DNA from: Altericroceibacterium indicum
GTDB lineage: Bacteria > Pseudomonadota > Alphaproteobacteria > Sphingomonadales > Sphingomonadaceae
Reading direction: 5' to 3'
Assembly (NCBI RefSeq): GCF_009828105.1
Contig: NZ_WTYQ01000003.1
Coordinates: 310,001-374,000, forward strand
Length of the DNA: 64,000 bases
A model generated the notes under the pieces. It ran no database searches and had not been told where the DNA came from. It saw nothing but the letters and a program-made list of their open reading frames with translations. Shown piece after piece: positions 9,460 through 18,644 of the stretch (the first letter of the stretch is position 1; every line of letters begins with the position of its first letter). Made by a program: the position numbers and the translations under genes.

Positions 9460-10026
9460 ATGATGATGCTGACGAACCTTCTTAGCTCCACCTATGTTCA
9501 GATGCTCACGGCATTGTCGAACTGGTTGGATAAAGCTGCAGCGCAAATGTCGCCGGAAGAGGCGCAGGCCCTGCTTCGTGCCAAGCTCGCCCCTGACATG
9601 TTCCCTCTGTCAACACAGGTGCGCTTTGCCTGCGTGCAAGCACAAGAAGGCATGTACCGGCTGAGAGGAAAGGATTTTCCGCCGTCGGTACAGATTCTTC
9701 TGGATGAAGGCCGCAATGCAGATGCCCACCCTGGAACCATTGCAGAGGCCAAAGCGAGGATCGAGGAAACCATGGCTCTCGTACAGTCGCTCTCAACAGG
9801 TGAAGAACCAGATCGGGATCAACCTGTGGCACATGCTTTGCCTATGGGGATGATCTTTGATCTTTCAGCGGAGCAATATGCCTGCGACTGGGCACTTCCG
9901 CAGTTCTATTTTCACGTGATGACCGCCTATTCGATCCTGCGCAACCAAGGTGCCGAACTCGGTAAAGCCGACTATGTCGCCCATATGTTCGCATATCTGC
10001 GCCCCGGCACCATGCCTGAGCAATAA
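9460..10026 (+). CDS. DUF1993 family protein (DinB-like helical bundle)
   Basis: A 188-residue protein matching DUF1993 by its fixed patterns: LAPDMFPLSTQVRFACVQAQ in the middle, FDLS near residue 130, and CDWALPQFYFHVMTAYSILR followed by LGKADY near the end. The family is predicted to form a DinB/YfiT-like four-helix bundle; its biochemical role is unknown. No signal peptide. It sits 35 bp after yggS on the same strand and ends 4 bp from the convergent ung stop. Confidence 0.85.
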   Translation: MMMLTNLLSSTYVQMLTALSNWLDKAAAQMSPEEAQALLRAKLAPDMFPLSTQVRFACVQAQEGMYRLRGKDFPPSVQILLDEGRNADAHPGTIAEAKARIEETMALVQSLSTGEEPDRDQPVAHALPMGMIFDLSAEQYACDWALPQFYFHVMTAYSILRNQGAELGKADYVAHMFAYLRPGTMPEQ

Positions 10027-10030
10027 GGCC

Positions 10031-10729
10031 TCACCCCTCAGCCGGAATAGCCCAATCAATGCCTCCGCGCCCATGCTCTTCCAGAAAGGCATTGGCGCGG
10101 CTGAAGGGTTTGGAGCCGAAAAAGCCGCGATAGGATGATAGCGGGCTGGGATGGGGTGAGGCGATCACCAGATGGCGGGTGCCTTTCCCCAATTGCGGAA
10201 TATTGCGCGCCTTTTTCTGGGCATGGCTCCCCCACAGGATGAACACGCTGGGCTTGTCCTGCGCGGCGACAGCAGCCACGGCCGCATCGGTAATAGCTTC
10301 CCAGCCGCGGCCCTGATGTGATCCGGCCTGCCCTGCTTCCACCGTCAGCGCATTGTTCAGCAACAGCACGCCCTGGCGCGCCCAATGTTCCAGATTACCA
10401 TGGCCGGGGATGACAACCCCGCAATCATCGGCCAGTTCCTTGTAAATATTCACCAGCGATGGCGGCACTTTCACACCCTTGGCCACCGAGAAGGACAGGC
10501 CATGCGCTTGCCCCGCCCCATGATAAGGGTCTTGCCCCAGAATCACCACTTTCACCTGGTCAAGCGGTGTCAGTTCCAGCGCACGCAGGCGCTGGCCGCG
10601 TGGGGGGTAAATGATCTTGCCCGCCGCCTCTTCAGCCTTAAGCCAGCCACCCAGACGGCGGCTTTCCGGGGTATTGAGAACAGGCTCCAGCGCGGGAGCC
10701 CAGCTTGCGGGGATTGCTTCATTTGCCAT
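10031..10729 (-). CDS. ung: Uracil-DNA glycosylase, family 1
   Basis: Removes uracil from DNA to start base-excision repair. The 232-residue protein has the water-activating motif VVILGQDPYHGAGQAHGLSF with catalytic Asp, the LLLNNALTVEAG strand, and the DNA-intercalation motif HPSPLSSYRGFFG with catalytic His. All key residues are present and length is standard. It is convergent with the DUF1993 gene with only four bases between the stops and no terminator, so antisense overlap of the transcripts is likely. It is divergent from the RNase D gene. Confidence 0.97.
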   Translation of the reverse strand: MANEAIPASWAPALEPVLNTPESRRLGGWLKAEEAAGKIIYPPRGQRLRALELTPLDQVKVVILGQDPYHGAGQAHGLSFSVAKGVKVPPSLVNIYKELADDCGVVIPGHGNLEHWARQGVLLLNNALTVEAGQAGSHQGRGWEAITDAAVAAVAAQDKPSVFILWGSHAQKKARNIPQLGKGTRHLVIASPHPSPLSSYRGFFGSKPFSRANAFLEEHGRGGIDWAIPAEG

Positions 10730-10805
10730 GCGCCCGTCTAACGCGATGCGCGCCGTTGCAAAAGCGCCTCTTTCCCTTGTTCTGCATTCGTCCTAAGGCC
10801 AGCGC

Positions 10806-11423
10806 ATGGCTGTACATTTCCACGAAGAAGATTTGCCCGAAGGCGTGCTCGCGCCGGGGCCTGTTGCAATCGATACTGAAACGATGGGCCTCATCACCAG
10901 GCGCGATCGCCTGTGTGTCGTCCAGATCAGTGACGGCAAGGGTGACGAACATCTGGTGCGGTTCGGTCCGAACAGCACCTATGATGCGCCGAACCTCAAG
11001 AAAGTGCTGGCTGATCCTGAACGGATCAAGATCTACCATTTCGCCCGCTTCGATATTGCCGCGCTTGAATATTATCTTGGTGTCATGGCGGCACCTGTCT
11101 TCTGCACGAAAATCGCCAGTAAAATGACCCGCACCTATACAGACCGCCACGGCCTGAAGAATCTCGTCAACGAATTGCTCGGTGCCGAGATTTCCAAGCA
11201 GCAGCAGTCCAGCGACTGGGGCGGCAAGGTCTTGAGCGATGCGCAGCGTGATTATGCCGCGTCCGATGTGCGCTTTTTGCACCGCTTGCGTGATATTCTG
11301 ATTGAGCGGCTGGAACGTGAAGGCCGCACAGAGCTTGCACAGGCATGTTTTGATTTCCTTCCGACCCGTGCCCGGCTCGATATTGCCGGTTGGGAAGATA
11401 AGGATATCTTCAGCCACGAGTAA
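10806..11423 (+). CDS. rnd: RNase D-like 3'-5' exonuclease, short form
   Basis: DEDDy exonuclease that trims RNA 3' ends. Motifs are AIDTETMGL (Asp and Glu), FARFDIAALEYYLG (Asp) and DYAASDVRFLHRL (Tyr and Asp). At 205 residues it has only the nuclease domain; the HRDC domains of E. coli RNase D are absent, as is common in alphaproteobacteria. Start ATG at 10806. It begins a plus-strand run with lptC 24 bp downstream, a pairing often seen in this class. Confidence 0.88.
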   Translation: MAVHFHEEDLPEGVLAPGPVAIDTETMGLITRRDRLCVVQISDGKGDEHLVRFGPNSTYDAPNLKKVLADPERIKIYHFARFDIAALEYYLGVMAAPVFCTKIASKMTRTYTDRHGLKNLVNELLGAEISKQQQSSDWGGKVLSDAQRDYAASDVRFLHRLRDILIERLEREGRTELAQACFDFLPTRARLDIAGWEDKDIFSHE

Positions 11424-11447
11424 GGCAGGAATACGCACGCTTCCCAC

Positions 11448-12092
11448 ATGACGATTCAGGCTGACCAGATACGTGACAAAAGGCGCCATTCCGCAGCGCC
11501 CGGCGGCGCGCATGACCGGATGGTGCGGTGGCTTGCCATCGTGCTGCCCGGCCTTGTCGGCGTGGTTGCCGCACTGATGCTGCTGACCCCGCTTAGCCCG
11601 CGCGGCGAAGTCAGCTTCCTGCTGGATCGCAATGATGTGGGTATCGCACAAGACCGTTTGCGGGTCGATAATGCGATGTATCGCGGTCAGGATAAAAGCG
11701 GCCGGCCCTTCTCGCTCCGCGCAGGTGAAGCGGTGCAGAAGACTGCTGCCGTACCTGTTGTGCAGATGAGTGACCTCATTGCGCGTATTCTACTGCCCAA
11801 AGGCCCAGCCATGCTGCAAGCCAGAACAGGGCAGTATAACATTGATAAAAATGAAGTTTTTATTGATGGTCTGGTCCGCTTCACCGCCGCTGACGGCTAT
11901 CGCATGTCAGCCAGTAATGTGACGGTCGATCTCAACAACAACACGCTGTTTGGCAAAGGCCGTGTCGAAGGCTCCGGCCCCGCTGGTACTTTCCAAGGCG
12001 ATTCCATCGAAGCCAATCTGGCAGAGCGCACAGTAGCGCTCGAAGGCAACGCAGGCCTTCGTATGATCCCTAATAAGTTGCAGACACCATGA
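11448..12092 (+). CDS. lptC: LptC, LPS export inner-membrane bitopic protein
   Basis: Component of the Lpt bridge that moves lipopolysaccharide from the inner to the outer membrane. The 214-residue protein has a charged N-terminus, one membrane helix at about residues 26-46 (LAIVLPGLVGVVAALMLL), then a periplasmic beta-jellyroll domain (YNIDKNEVFIDGLVRF, ASNVTVDLNNNTLFGKG). Its stop overlaps the lptA start by ATGA, so translation is coupled and LptC-LptA production is balanced. The assignment rests on topology, beta-repeat pattern and context. Confidence 0.87.
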   Translation: MTIQADQIRDKRRHSAAPGGAHDRMVRWLAIVLPGLVGVVAALMLLTPLSPRGEVSFLLDRNDVGIAQDRLRVDNAMYRGQDKSGRPFSLRAGEAVQKTAAVPVVQMSDLIARILLPKGPAMLQARTGQYNIDKNEVFIDGLVRFTAADGYRMSASNVTVDLNNNTLFGKGRVEGSGPAGTFQGDSIEANLAERTVALEGNAGLRMIPNKLQTP

Positions 12093-12706
12093 CAGCTTAT
12101 GGGTTTCAGTTGGCGAACAAGCAGGAAAGCTCTATCAACTCTGCCATGACCCGTCCTTCGCTCAAAAGACTTGCCACACGCAGTCTTGCCGCTGGCCTTT
12201 TTGCTGGTGCTATCGCCACAGTCGGTTTCAACACTTTGGCTGGTGCACAGGCGATTGCCGGCTTCAATTCCAACGCGCCGGTGAACTTCTCAGCAGATCG
12301 GATTGAATTGCAGGACCGGCAGGAACGCGTGGTTCTCTCCGGCAGCGTCATCATCAATCAGGGCGATTTACGGCTGACAGCGGCACGGACCACCGTGGCC
12401 TATAAAAACACCGGAACCACCCAGATTCAGCGCATCGATGCGACCGGTGGGGTGGTTGTCACCCGCGCCAATGAACGGGCAAGCGGTTCTGCCGGAGTCT
12501 ATGATTTCAACAAACGGATCATTACACTCACCGGCAATGTCGCATTGAAGCGCGGCAGTGATACGCTGAATGGTGGGCGCCTAGTGATTGACCTCAATAC
12601 TGGCCTTTCCAGCGTTGATGGACGTTCTTCAGGTGGTGGAAGCGGCAATACCTCCACCAACAATGGCCGGGTAAGCGGTACATTCTCTGTTCCCGATAAG
12701 AAGTGA
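12089..12706 (+). CDS. lptA: LptA/OstA periplasmic LPS-transport protein
   Basis: Periplasmic bridge protein of LPS export. After a signal sequence (RSLAAGLFAGAIATVGFNTL, ending near AGAQA) comes the OstA-type jellyroll: PVNFSADRIELQDRQERVVL, GSVIINQGDLRLTAARTTV, RIDATGGVVVTRANERASG. The coupled ATG at 12089 gives 205 residues; the ATG at 12146 would give a more ordinary signal-peptide length and is an alternative. The C-terminus is a Ser/Gly/Asn-rich tail (about residues 170-198) that is likely disordered. The usual next gene, lptB, is not here: a convergent holA follows. Confidence 0.9.
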   Translation: MTAYGFQLANKQESSINSAMTRPSLKRLATRSLAAGLFAGAIATVGFNTLAGAQAIAGFNSNAPVNFSADRIELQDRQERVVLSGSVIINQGDLRLTAARTTVAYKNTGTTQIQRIDATGGVVVTRANERASGSAGVYDFNKRIITLTGNVALKRGSDTLNGGRLVIDLNTGLSSVDGRSSGGGSGNTSTNNGRVSGTFSVPDKK

Positions 12707-12725
12707 TAGTATCAATACTGTCACT
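12702..12725. terminator. Inverted repeat at the lptA/holA convergent junction
   Basis: AGTGATAGTAT (12702-12712) and ATACTGTCACT (12715-12725) form an 11-bp stem with one G-T wobble around CA. It includes the lptA stop codon. No T run follows on either strand, so it may act as a weak or bidirectional terminator or protect the 3' end. Confidence 0.5.
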
Positions 12726-12735
12726 GCAGAACGGC

Positions 12736-13782
12736 TTAACGCCGTGGTGCGGCCGCACGGGTAATCTCCGCAAGCGCCTGTGCCAGCAGCAATTCAGCTG
12801 AGCGATTATCCGCCATCAATTCGCGGTGGGTATTCACCAGCCTCGACACCAGCCGGTCAAGCTTGCGCCCCTGCCAATTACGCAATTGCACAGTCAAATC
12901 TGCCCGGTCTTTCCAGAAAATCCGGCGTGCTTTCTGTTCGGCTTCCAGCAAGCCGTTCACATCGCCGCTTCCGCCAAGCTTCGCTGCCAGCCCAGCCAAT
13001 TGCGCTGCACGGCGTTCAAGCGCAAGAAGCAGACCGACAGGGTTGAGCCCCAACTCATGCATCCGCTTCAATTCACCCGGAAGCTTTGCCCGATCTCCTG
13101 CCAACACCGCGTTGACGAGGGTCATAAAGCCCTCTTCTTCAGTCTTCGCGCCGACTGCATCAAGCGCATCCGCATCGGCTGAACGCGGCGCCTGGGGCGA
13201 TGCATCAAGGTAAAGCGCCAGCTTGGTGACTTCCGACTGCGCCAGCCGGACATCCAGCCCGGCACTGCGGGCAATCCGTTCCGCCAGATCGCCATTGAGG
13301 CGAAGACCAGCGGCATCCGCCATCGCCCGCACATCGGCAGTCACCGCCCGAAGATCCGGGGGATAGAACATGGCCACCAGCGCATCATCACGATTGGCAA
13401 GCAGTTTGGCAGTGCGCGATTTATCGCTGGCGGAAGTCGCCACCACCAGCACCGGGCAAGCGCCGGCAGCTTCGCCTGAATCAATCGATTCTGCGAGATT
13501 TTTCAGTGCATCATGTGCTTCATCGCCCGAAGCACGGACAAAGATATGCCGTGCCTCACCGAAGAGTGAGGTGGAGAGGGCCTCATCGCTGAGCTTCACA
13601 GGATCGCGGCGCAATTCCGCCCCGCCGATTTCAACCCGCTCACCCGGATTTTCCAACGCGGCCGTGATCTTTGCAGCCGCCGCAGAGGCGCCCGCTTCAT
13701 CAGGCCCGCAAAAGAAGAACAGGCGACATTGCCGGGCCGCTTTGGCAGCGCCGGCATTAAAATCGCGTTGAGTAGCCTTCAC
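12736..13782 (-). CDS. holA: DNA polymerase III subunit delta
   Basis: Clamp-loader subunit that opens the beta sliding clamp. The 348-residue length is normal. The N-terminus CRLFFFCGPDEAGASAAAAKI matches the delta-family degenerate P-loop, followed by ARHIFVRASGD, LAERIARSAGLDVRLAQSEVTKLALY and a helical collar domain LVNTHRELMADNRSAELLLAQAL. It is third in a tightly overlapping operon: its start overlaps the lptE stop by four bases, and lptE overlaps leuS likewise. This order is common in alphaproteobacteria. Confidence 0.9.
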   Translation of the reverse strand: MKATQRDFNAGAAKAARQCRLFFFCGPDEAGASAAAAKITAALENPGERVEIGGAELRRDPVKLSDEALSTSLFGEARHIFVRASGDEAHDALKNLAESIDSGEAAGACPVLVVATSASDKSRTAKLLANRDDALVAMFYPPDLRAVTADVRAMADAAGLRLNGDLAERIARSAGLDVRLAQSEVTKLALYLDASPQAPRSADADALDAVGAKTEEEGFMTLVNAVLAGDRAKLPGELKRMHELGLNPVGLLLALERRAAQLAGLAAKLGGSGDVNGLLEAEQKARRIFWKDRADLTVQLRNWQGRKLDRLVSRLVNTHRELMADNRSAELLLAQALAEITRAAAPRR

Positions 13783-14276
13783 GATTCGCTTTTACGCAAG
13801 GTGAGCGAAACGCGGGTTATAATCCGGTTGGCTACTTCTCGCGCAAGATTTTCCAGCGCCGTGTCTTCCGCAGCAATAGTCGCATATTCGGAAGACACCA
13901 CATCAATACCCGCATCCGAACCGGCTGTGGCATCCAGCAGCACTTCATCCTTGGTCATATCGACCAATTGATAGCGCGCCCGCAAAGTGCGGCGCTCACG
14001 GCCGATCGTATCATCGGTCAACAGGCCCAGACCTTCGAGCCTGTCGTCCAGCACAATGTCCAGCCGATAACGCGGCGTGGCTGCTGCACCGGACTGGCCC
14101 AACCGGTCACGCAATTCATTGCGCACCAGCCAGCCAGCCTTGCCTTCAATCGGGGCGACTTCCACCGCCGCCAGTCCGCGCGCCACTGCGCCATTGCCGC
14201 CACCAGCATACATCGGCTGCAAACCGCAACCAGTCAGAGCGGCAAGACACAGCAACAGAGGCGCGAAACGGATCAT
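13779..14276 (-). CDS. lptE: LptE-like LPS-assembly lipoprotein
   Basis: Outer-membrane lipoprotein partner of LptD in inserting LPS into the outer leaflet. The signal [20 protein letters not shown] contains lipobox LTGC, so Cys17 becomes lipidated; GLQPMYAGG directly after the cysteine is typical of alphaproteobacterial LptE. The mature 149-residue domain alternates beta and alpha segments ([43 protein letters not shown]). Four-base overlaps with leuS upstream and holA downstream show a tightly coupled operon. Confidence 0.85.
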   Translation of the reverse strand: MIRFAPLLLCLAALTGCGLQPMYAGGGNGAVARGLAAVEVAPIEGKAGWLVRNELRDRLGQSGAAATPRYRLDIVLDDRLEGLGLLTDDTIGRERRTLRARYQLVDMTKDEVLLDATAGSDAGIDVVSSEYATIAAEDTALENLAREVANRIITRVSLTLRKSES

Positions 14277-16801
14277 ATAACGATGTTCACCAAGCGATCA
14301 GGCACGACGATGATCTTGCGGATATCCGCACCATCAATCGCACGCTGAACCTTCTCGCTGCCAAGCGCAAGCGCTTCCAACTGATCCTTGGGCAAGCCCT
14401 TGGCCACGGTCAGCGTGTCGCGCAATTTGCCCTTCACCTGAACAGCGAGGGTGGTTTCATCATCCACCAGCAGCGCCTCATCCACTTCCGGCCAGGCCGC
14501 TTCGGCCACCAGACCCGTGCCAGACATAGCGGCCCAGGCCTCTTCTGCCAGATGCGGCATCATTGGCGCGATCAGCAGCAGAATCGTACGAATCGCTTCA
14601 CTCCGGCTGGCTGATGGCTTGGCCTTTTCGGCAGCAGCGGTCAGTTCATAGATGCGCGCCACAGCCTTGTTGAAGGACAGGCCTTCAATATCGCCAGCGG
14701 CAGCGGCAATCGTCTGATGAACCTTGCGAGCAAGTGCCTTGTCCTCGCCTTGAGCGCCTGCATCATATTGGCCAAACAAGCGCCACAGACGCTGCACAAA
14801 CCGCGCGCAGCCTTCAATACCAGCTTCAGACCATGGCAGATCTCGTTCTGGTGGGCTGTCTGACAGCATGAACCAGCGCACTGCGTCCGCCCCATAGCTG
14901 TCCACAATGGCATCGGGATCAACGACATTCTTCTTCGACTTGGACATCTTGATGACCCGGCCAATTTCAATTGGCTGGCCATCGGCCTTTAATGTCGCAC
15001 CATCGCTGGTCCGCTCAACCTCGGACGGGTTAAAATAGACCGGCTGGCCGTTTTCCTCATTACGCCGCGAATAGGTCTCATGCGTGACCATGCCTTGCGT
15101 GAACAGGCTGGCGAATGGCTCTGCCACATCCAGCTTGCCAACATGCTTCAGCGCCCGTGTCCAGAACCGTGCATAAAGCAGGTGCAGAATCGCATGTTCG
15201 ATGCCGCCAATATATTGATCCACCGGCAACCAGGTCGCCGCTTCTGCCGCATCGAAAGGCTTATCCTTCGGCTGGCTGGCAAAGCGGATGAAATACCATG
15301 AACTGTCGGCAAAAGTGTCGAGCGTATCCGTCTCGCGCACAGCCTTGCCACCGCATTTGGGGCAGCTTGTGTGTTTCCAGGTCGGGTGACGTTCCAGCGG
15401 GTTGCCGGGAATGGACACGTCCACATCTTCCGGCAGTGTTACCGGAAGCTGGTCTTTAGGCACCGGCACCACACCGCAAGTGTCGCAATGGACGAAAGGA
15501 ATCGGTGTGCCCCAATAGCGCTGGCGCGATACGCCCCAGTCACGCAGGCGCCATACTGTTTTACCTTCGCCCCAGCCTTCGCTTTCCGCGCGGCCAATCA
15601 CGAATGCCTTGGCTTCGCTCACACCCATGCCGTCGAGCGGACCGGAATTGACCAAAATGCCGTCCCCGGTTTCAGCTTCGCCATCGAATGGCTTGGCCGC
15701 ATCGCCAGCAGAGGCCGCAACCACACGAATGATCGGCAGATCATATTTGGTCGCAAATTCAAAGTCGCGCTGGTCATGGCCCGGCACAGCCATCACCGCA
15801 CCAGTGCCATAGTCCATCAACACGAAATTGGCGATATAGACCGGAAGCTGCCTGGCCGGGTCAAGCGGGTGTTGCGCTGTAATACCAGTGTCGAACCCCA
15901 GCTTTTCAGCCGTTTCCAGCTCTTCCGCCGTCGTACCGCCTTCACGGCATTTTTCAATGAAGGCTTGCGCCTCAGCGCTTCCTTCAGCGACCTTCTGCGC
16001 AACCGGATGGTCTGCCGCAACCGCGACAAAGCTCGCCCCGAAGATCGTATCCGGCCGTGTGGAATAGACATCCACGTGATCGCCATCAGACAGGTCAAAG
16101 CGGAATTGCAGGCCGGTGCTCTTGCCGATCCAGTTTTCCTGCATCAGCTTGACCTTATCAGGCCAGTTTTTGAGGTCATCCAACCCATCAAGCAGATCTT
16201 GCGCGAAATGCGTGATCTTGAGGAACCATTGGCTGAGCTTGCGCTTTTCCACCAGCGCACCTGAGCGCCAGCCGCGCCCATCAATCACCTGCTCATTGGC
16301 GAGCACCGTCTGGTCCACAGGGTCCCAATTGACCGCGCTTTCCTTGCGATAAACGAGACCCGATTCGTAAAAATCAATGAACAGTGCCTGTTCATGACCG
16401 TAATAGGACGGGTCACAGGTCGCGACTTCACGGCTCCAGTCGAGCGCAAAGCCAAGGCGCTTCAACTGCGCCTTCATGTTTGCGATGTTCTGATAGGTCC
16501 ATGCGCCGGGATGCACCTTCTGTTCCATCGCCGCGTTTTCCGCAGGCATCCCGAATGCGTCCCACCCCATCGGGTGAAGCACTTCATGGCCGCGCATCCG
16601 CTTGTAGCGGGCCAGCACGTCGCCCATCGTGTAATTGCGCACATGGCCGATATGGATGCGGCCGGAAGGATAAGGGAACATCTCCAGCACATAAGCCTTG
16701 GGCTTGGTGCTGGAACTGTCAGCTTCAAAACAGGCGCCTTCATCCCACGCGCGCTGCCAGCGCCCGTCGGCCTGCGACGGATCGAAACGTGTCTCACTCA
16801 C
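14273..16801 (-). CDS. leuS: Leucyl-tRNA synthetase
   Basis: Charges tRNA-Leu, a class I enzyme. The 842 residues include the HIGH motif as HIGH at residues 50-53 ([16 protein letters not shown]), the zinc-ribbon region [16 protein letters not shown] with [10 protein letters not shown], the CP1 editing domain with the Thr-rich substrate region around [16 protein letters not shown], and [12 protein letters not shown] near residue 615. The C-terminal anticodon and tail domains end in [14 protein letters not shown]. It follows the DUF3576 gene by 21 bp and overlaps lptE by four bases. A leader-peptide signal such as the one I see for thrS was not found upstream of this operon. Confidence 0.98.
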   Translation of the reverse strand: MSETRFDPSQADGRWQRAWDEGACFEADSSSTKPKAYVLEMFPYPSGRIHIGHVRNYTMGDVLARYKRMRGHEVLHPMGWDAFGMPAENAAMEQKVHPGAWTYQNIANMKAQLKRLGFALDWSREVATCDPSYYGHEQALFIDFYESGLVYRKESAVNWDPVDQTVLANEQVIDGRGWRSGALVEKRKLSQWFLKITHFAQDLLDGLDDLKNWPDKVKLMQENWIGKSTGLQFRFDLSDGDHVDVYSTRPDTIFGASFVAVAADHPVAQKVAEGSAEAQAFIEKCREGGTTAEELETAEKLGFDTGITAQHPLDPARQLPVYIANFVLMDYGTGAVMAVPGHDQRDFEFATKYDLPIIRVVAASAGDAAKPFDGEAETGDGILVNSGPLDGMGVSEAKAFVIGRAESEGWGEGKTVWRLRDWGVSRQRYWGTPIPFVHCDTCGVVPVPKDQLPVTLPEDVDVSIPGNPLERHPTWKHTSCPKCGGKAVRETDTLDTFADSSWYFIRFASQPKDKPFDAAEAATWLPVDQYIGGIEHAILHLLYARFWTRALKHVGKLDVAEPFASLFTQGMVTHETYSRRNEENGQPVYFNPSEVERTSDGATLKADGQPIEIGRVIKMSKSKKNVVDPDAIVDSYGADAVRWFMLSDSPPERDLPWSEAGIEGCARFVQRLWRLFGQYDAGAQGEDKALARKVHQTIAAAAGDIEGLSFNKAVARIYELTAAAEKAKPSASRSEAIRTILLLIAPMMPHLAEEAWAAMSGTGLVAEAAWPEVDEALLVDDETTLAVQVKGKLRDTLTVAKGLPKDQLEALALGSEKVQRAIDGADIRKIIVVPDRLVNIVI

Positions 16802-16822
16802 TTCAAAATGCCCCTGCTTCGA

Positions 16823-17314
16823 TCAACCGGAAATGGCGGAACGGCGGATATCCCGGGCCTTGGTCAGGATGATTTCTTCCAGCTTCTGGACTGTGGCGGC
16901 CTGAACCGGCGCATTCACCCAATTACCGCCCTGATAGACCTGGCGACTCGCAGCAACGCGCAAAGCGTCAGCGCGCAGATCCTGATCGAGAATCGACACG
17001 GAAACCTTCATCCGTTCACCGGGTTCACCTGGCTTGGAATACCAATCGGTCACGATGACGCCGCCTGCACTGTCTGCCTGTGCCAAAGGCATGAAGGACA
17101 GCGTTTCAAGCGCTGCACGCCAGAGATAGGAATTCACTCCGATCGTATTGATCTTTGCCGCGGCGACATCTGCCTTGGGGCGCGAATTACCGCCACCACA
17201 TGCGGCCAGACCAACACAGACGGCACCGGCAACCATCGCCCTGAAAGCCAAAGCACTTGGTGAAAGGCGTGATGCGTTGCCGGATTCGGTCTTGCGGATA
17301 TTCGAAATTACCAT
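16823..17314 (-). CDS. DUF3576 family lipoprotein
   Basis: A 163-residue exported protein of unknown function, widespread in Alphaproteobacteria. The N-terminus has a signal segment ending in lipobox LAAC (VAGAVCVGLAACGGG). The domain is defined by INTIGVNSYLWRAALETLSF, GGVIVTDWYSKPGEPGERMK and ILDQDLRADALRVAASRQVY. It is first in the run DUF3576-leuS-lptE-holA, and its place before lptE suggests an envelope role, by context only. Confidence 0.88.
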   Translation of the reverse strand: MVISNIRKTESGNASRLSPSALAFRAMVAGAVCVGLAACGGGNSRPKADVAAAKINTIGVNSYLWRAALETLSFMPLAQADSAGGVIVTDWYSKPGEPGERMKVSVSILDQDLRADALRVAASRQVYQGGNWVNAPVQAATVQKLEEIILTKARDIRRSAISG

Positions 17315-17710
17315 GCTTGGTCCTGTTCAGATGAAGGCCACCCGCCCGGAAGACCGGAAAGAGCAGCCTCCAGAGCAAATTCAATGCAGTTCCTTTAACC
17401 GCCTCTATACTCTGCACACCGTGCGGGACAAGGCTACGTTATGAAGCCCATTGGGCCAAAATGGAGTGAATACGCGCTTAACGCCGGTCTTCCGCTGTGT
17501 GGTCTATGCAACAGTAAGCTAAAACCCGGAATTGATTGACAAGAAAGAACTAGGCATTGGTGGCTCACAAGCGTAATTGTGCTTCACTAAGAAACATAAA
17601 TGCAGTTGGAGAATTCCGGTCAGATAAGCCAGCAAGCCAGTCAGTGCTCAATAACATGATGCTGATGGCGGCCAATGTGAAGATCAGGAATATAAGGGGT
17701 TAGTTGAGTC
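17315..17710. other. Intergenic region, divergent promoters
   Basis: About 400 bp between DUF3576 (minus) and an exported protein gene (plus). I see no convincing gene. It contains TTGACA near 17535 without a good -10, a weak CACAA-N6-TTGTG repeat near 17565, and an AAGGGG ribosome-binding site directly before the ATG at 17711. Confidence 0.6.
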
Positions 17711-18493
17711 ATGGGGCAGAATCGTATCAGGCATTGGAGCAGCGGTAAGGCCGCATGCTTGCTTGGTGCTGCTGCCCTCAGTCTGGCTGCAATTCCAACA
17801 TCCGGCTGGGCACTCGATTCTCTTTCTCATTCTGTAGAAAAGCCGGTTAGTCTCGCGGCTAGCGGAAGTTTCGCTTCCTTCACCCCTGCATCCATTGACC
17901 CTAAAATGGCTAAGCTTGTGGCCAGTTACGGTAATGGCAAGGGGCGCATGATGCGCTTCACTCCCGCCGGCATGGATGAACGCCCGAATCGTTCTGTTAC
18001 CGTCGCAGTTCGCGTCGATGAACAGACCGCTAGAGCAATCTCTGTCCGGTCCGCTTTGGCCTCTGCCAAGGAACAGGTCGCACCAGATCGCAATCTCGGC
18101 ATTACACCGACTCGGTATAATCTGGGTATCTCGCGCGGATATCAGAGCTTTGCTCAGCAGCAGGCGCCTGCTCTTAACAAGGGCTTGAGCGATGCCGCAC
18201 TGCCTGATCTATCATCCTATAAGTTGGCTCCTTCAAAGGAGAGCAGCAAGCCAAGCCGCTTTGGCGCACGCATTACGCTTCAGGAAGAAGATAAGCACGG
18301 CAGGTCGCCTAACACGGCTGATTCGATTAGCAATCAGATGATCGATGTTGGTGGTAGCTACAGCCTCACACGCAATCTCAATGTGACTGCTGGCGTCCGC
18401 TACTCTCAGGAACGTGACCGGATCGCTCCGCTCACCAGCAGCAATGAACAAGACAGCCAAGCTGTTTATGTCGGGACTCAATTCCGCTTCTAA
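17711..18493 (+). CDS. Exported protein with outer-membrane-like C-terminus, unknown function
   Basis: A 260-residue protein I do not recognise. Residues 1-34 form a Sec signal (ACLLGAAALSLAAIPTSGWA, cut after GWA). The middle is polar, Ala/Ser-rich and without obvious domains. The last about 55 residues alternate in beta pattern (SNQMIDVGGSYSLTRNLNVT; GVRYSQERDRI; AVYVGTQFRF) and end in Phe, as do outer-membrane barrel proteins recognised by BAM. It could be a short barrel or a periplasmic domain tethered by a few strands. AAGGGG lies upstream of the ATG. It stands alone between long intergenic stretches. Confidence 0.6.
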   Translation: MGQNRIRHWSSGKAACLLGAAALSLAAIPTSGWALDSLSHSVEKPVSLAASGSFASFTPASIDPKMAKLVASYGNGKGRMMRFTPAGMDERPNRSVTVAVRVDEQTARAISVRSALASAKEQVAPDRNLGITPTRYNLGISRGYQSFAQQQAPALNKGLSDAALPDLSSYKLAPSKESSKPSRFGARITLQEEDKHGRSPNTADSISNQMIDVGGSYSLTRNLNVTAGVRYSQERDRIAPLTSSNEQDSQAVYVGTQFRF

Positions 18494-18644
18494 TCTCGCT
18501 GATTACCGCGCCCGACCTTTCATATAAAACCTTTCGTCGCGTTATTTTATAAGTAACTCGTGGCTTTCGAATTTCCTTTAATTACGCAGATTTGCTGCCT
18601 ACTCTGCTTGCGGGTTACCCACAGATAGGTAGGAACTGACTTTT

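Noticed and set aside
15371-16264. 297-codon plus-strand frame antisense to leuS
   Set aside because: LeuS is complete and unmistakable; the antisense product has no motif.
17560-17585. CACAA-N6-TTGTG repeat upstream of the orphan exported protein
   Set aside because: Arms of only five bases; expected by chance in 400 bp.
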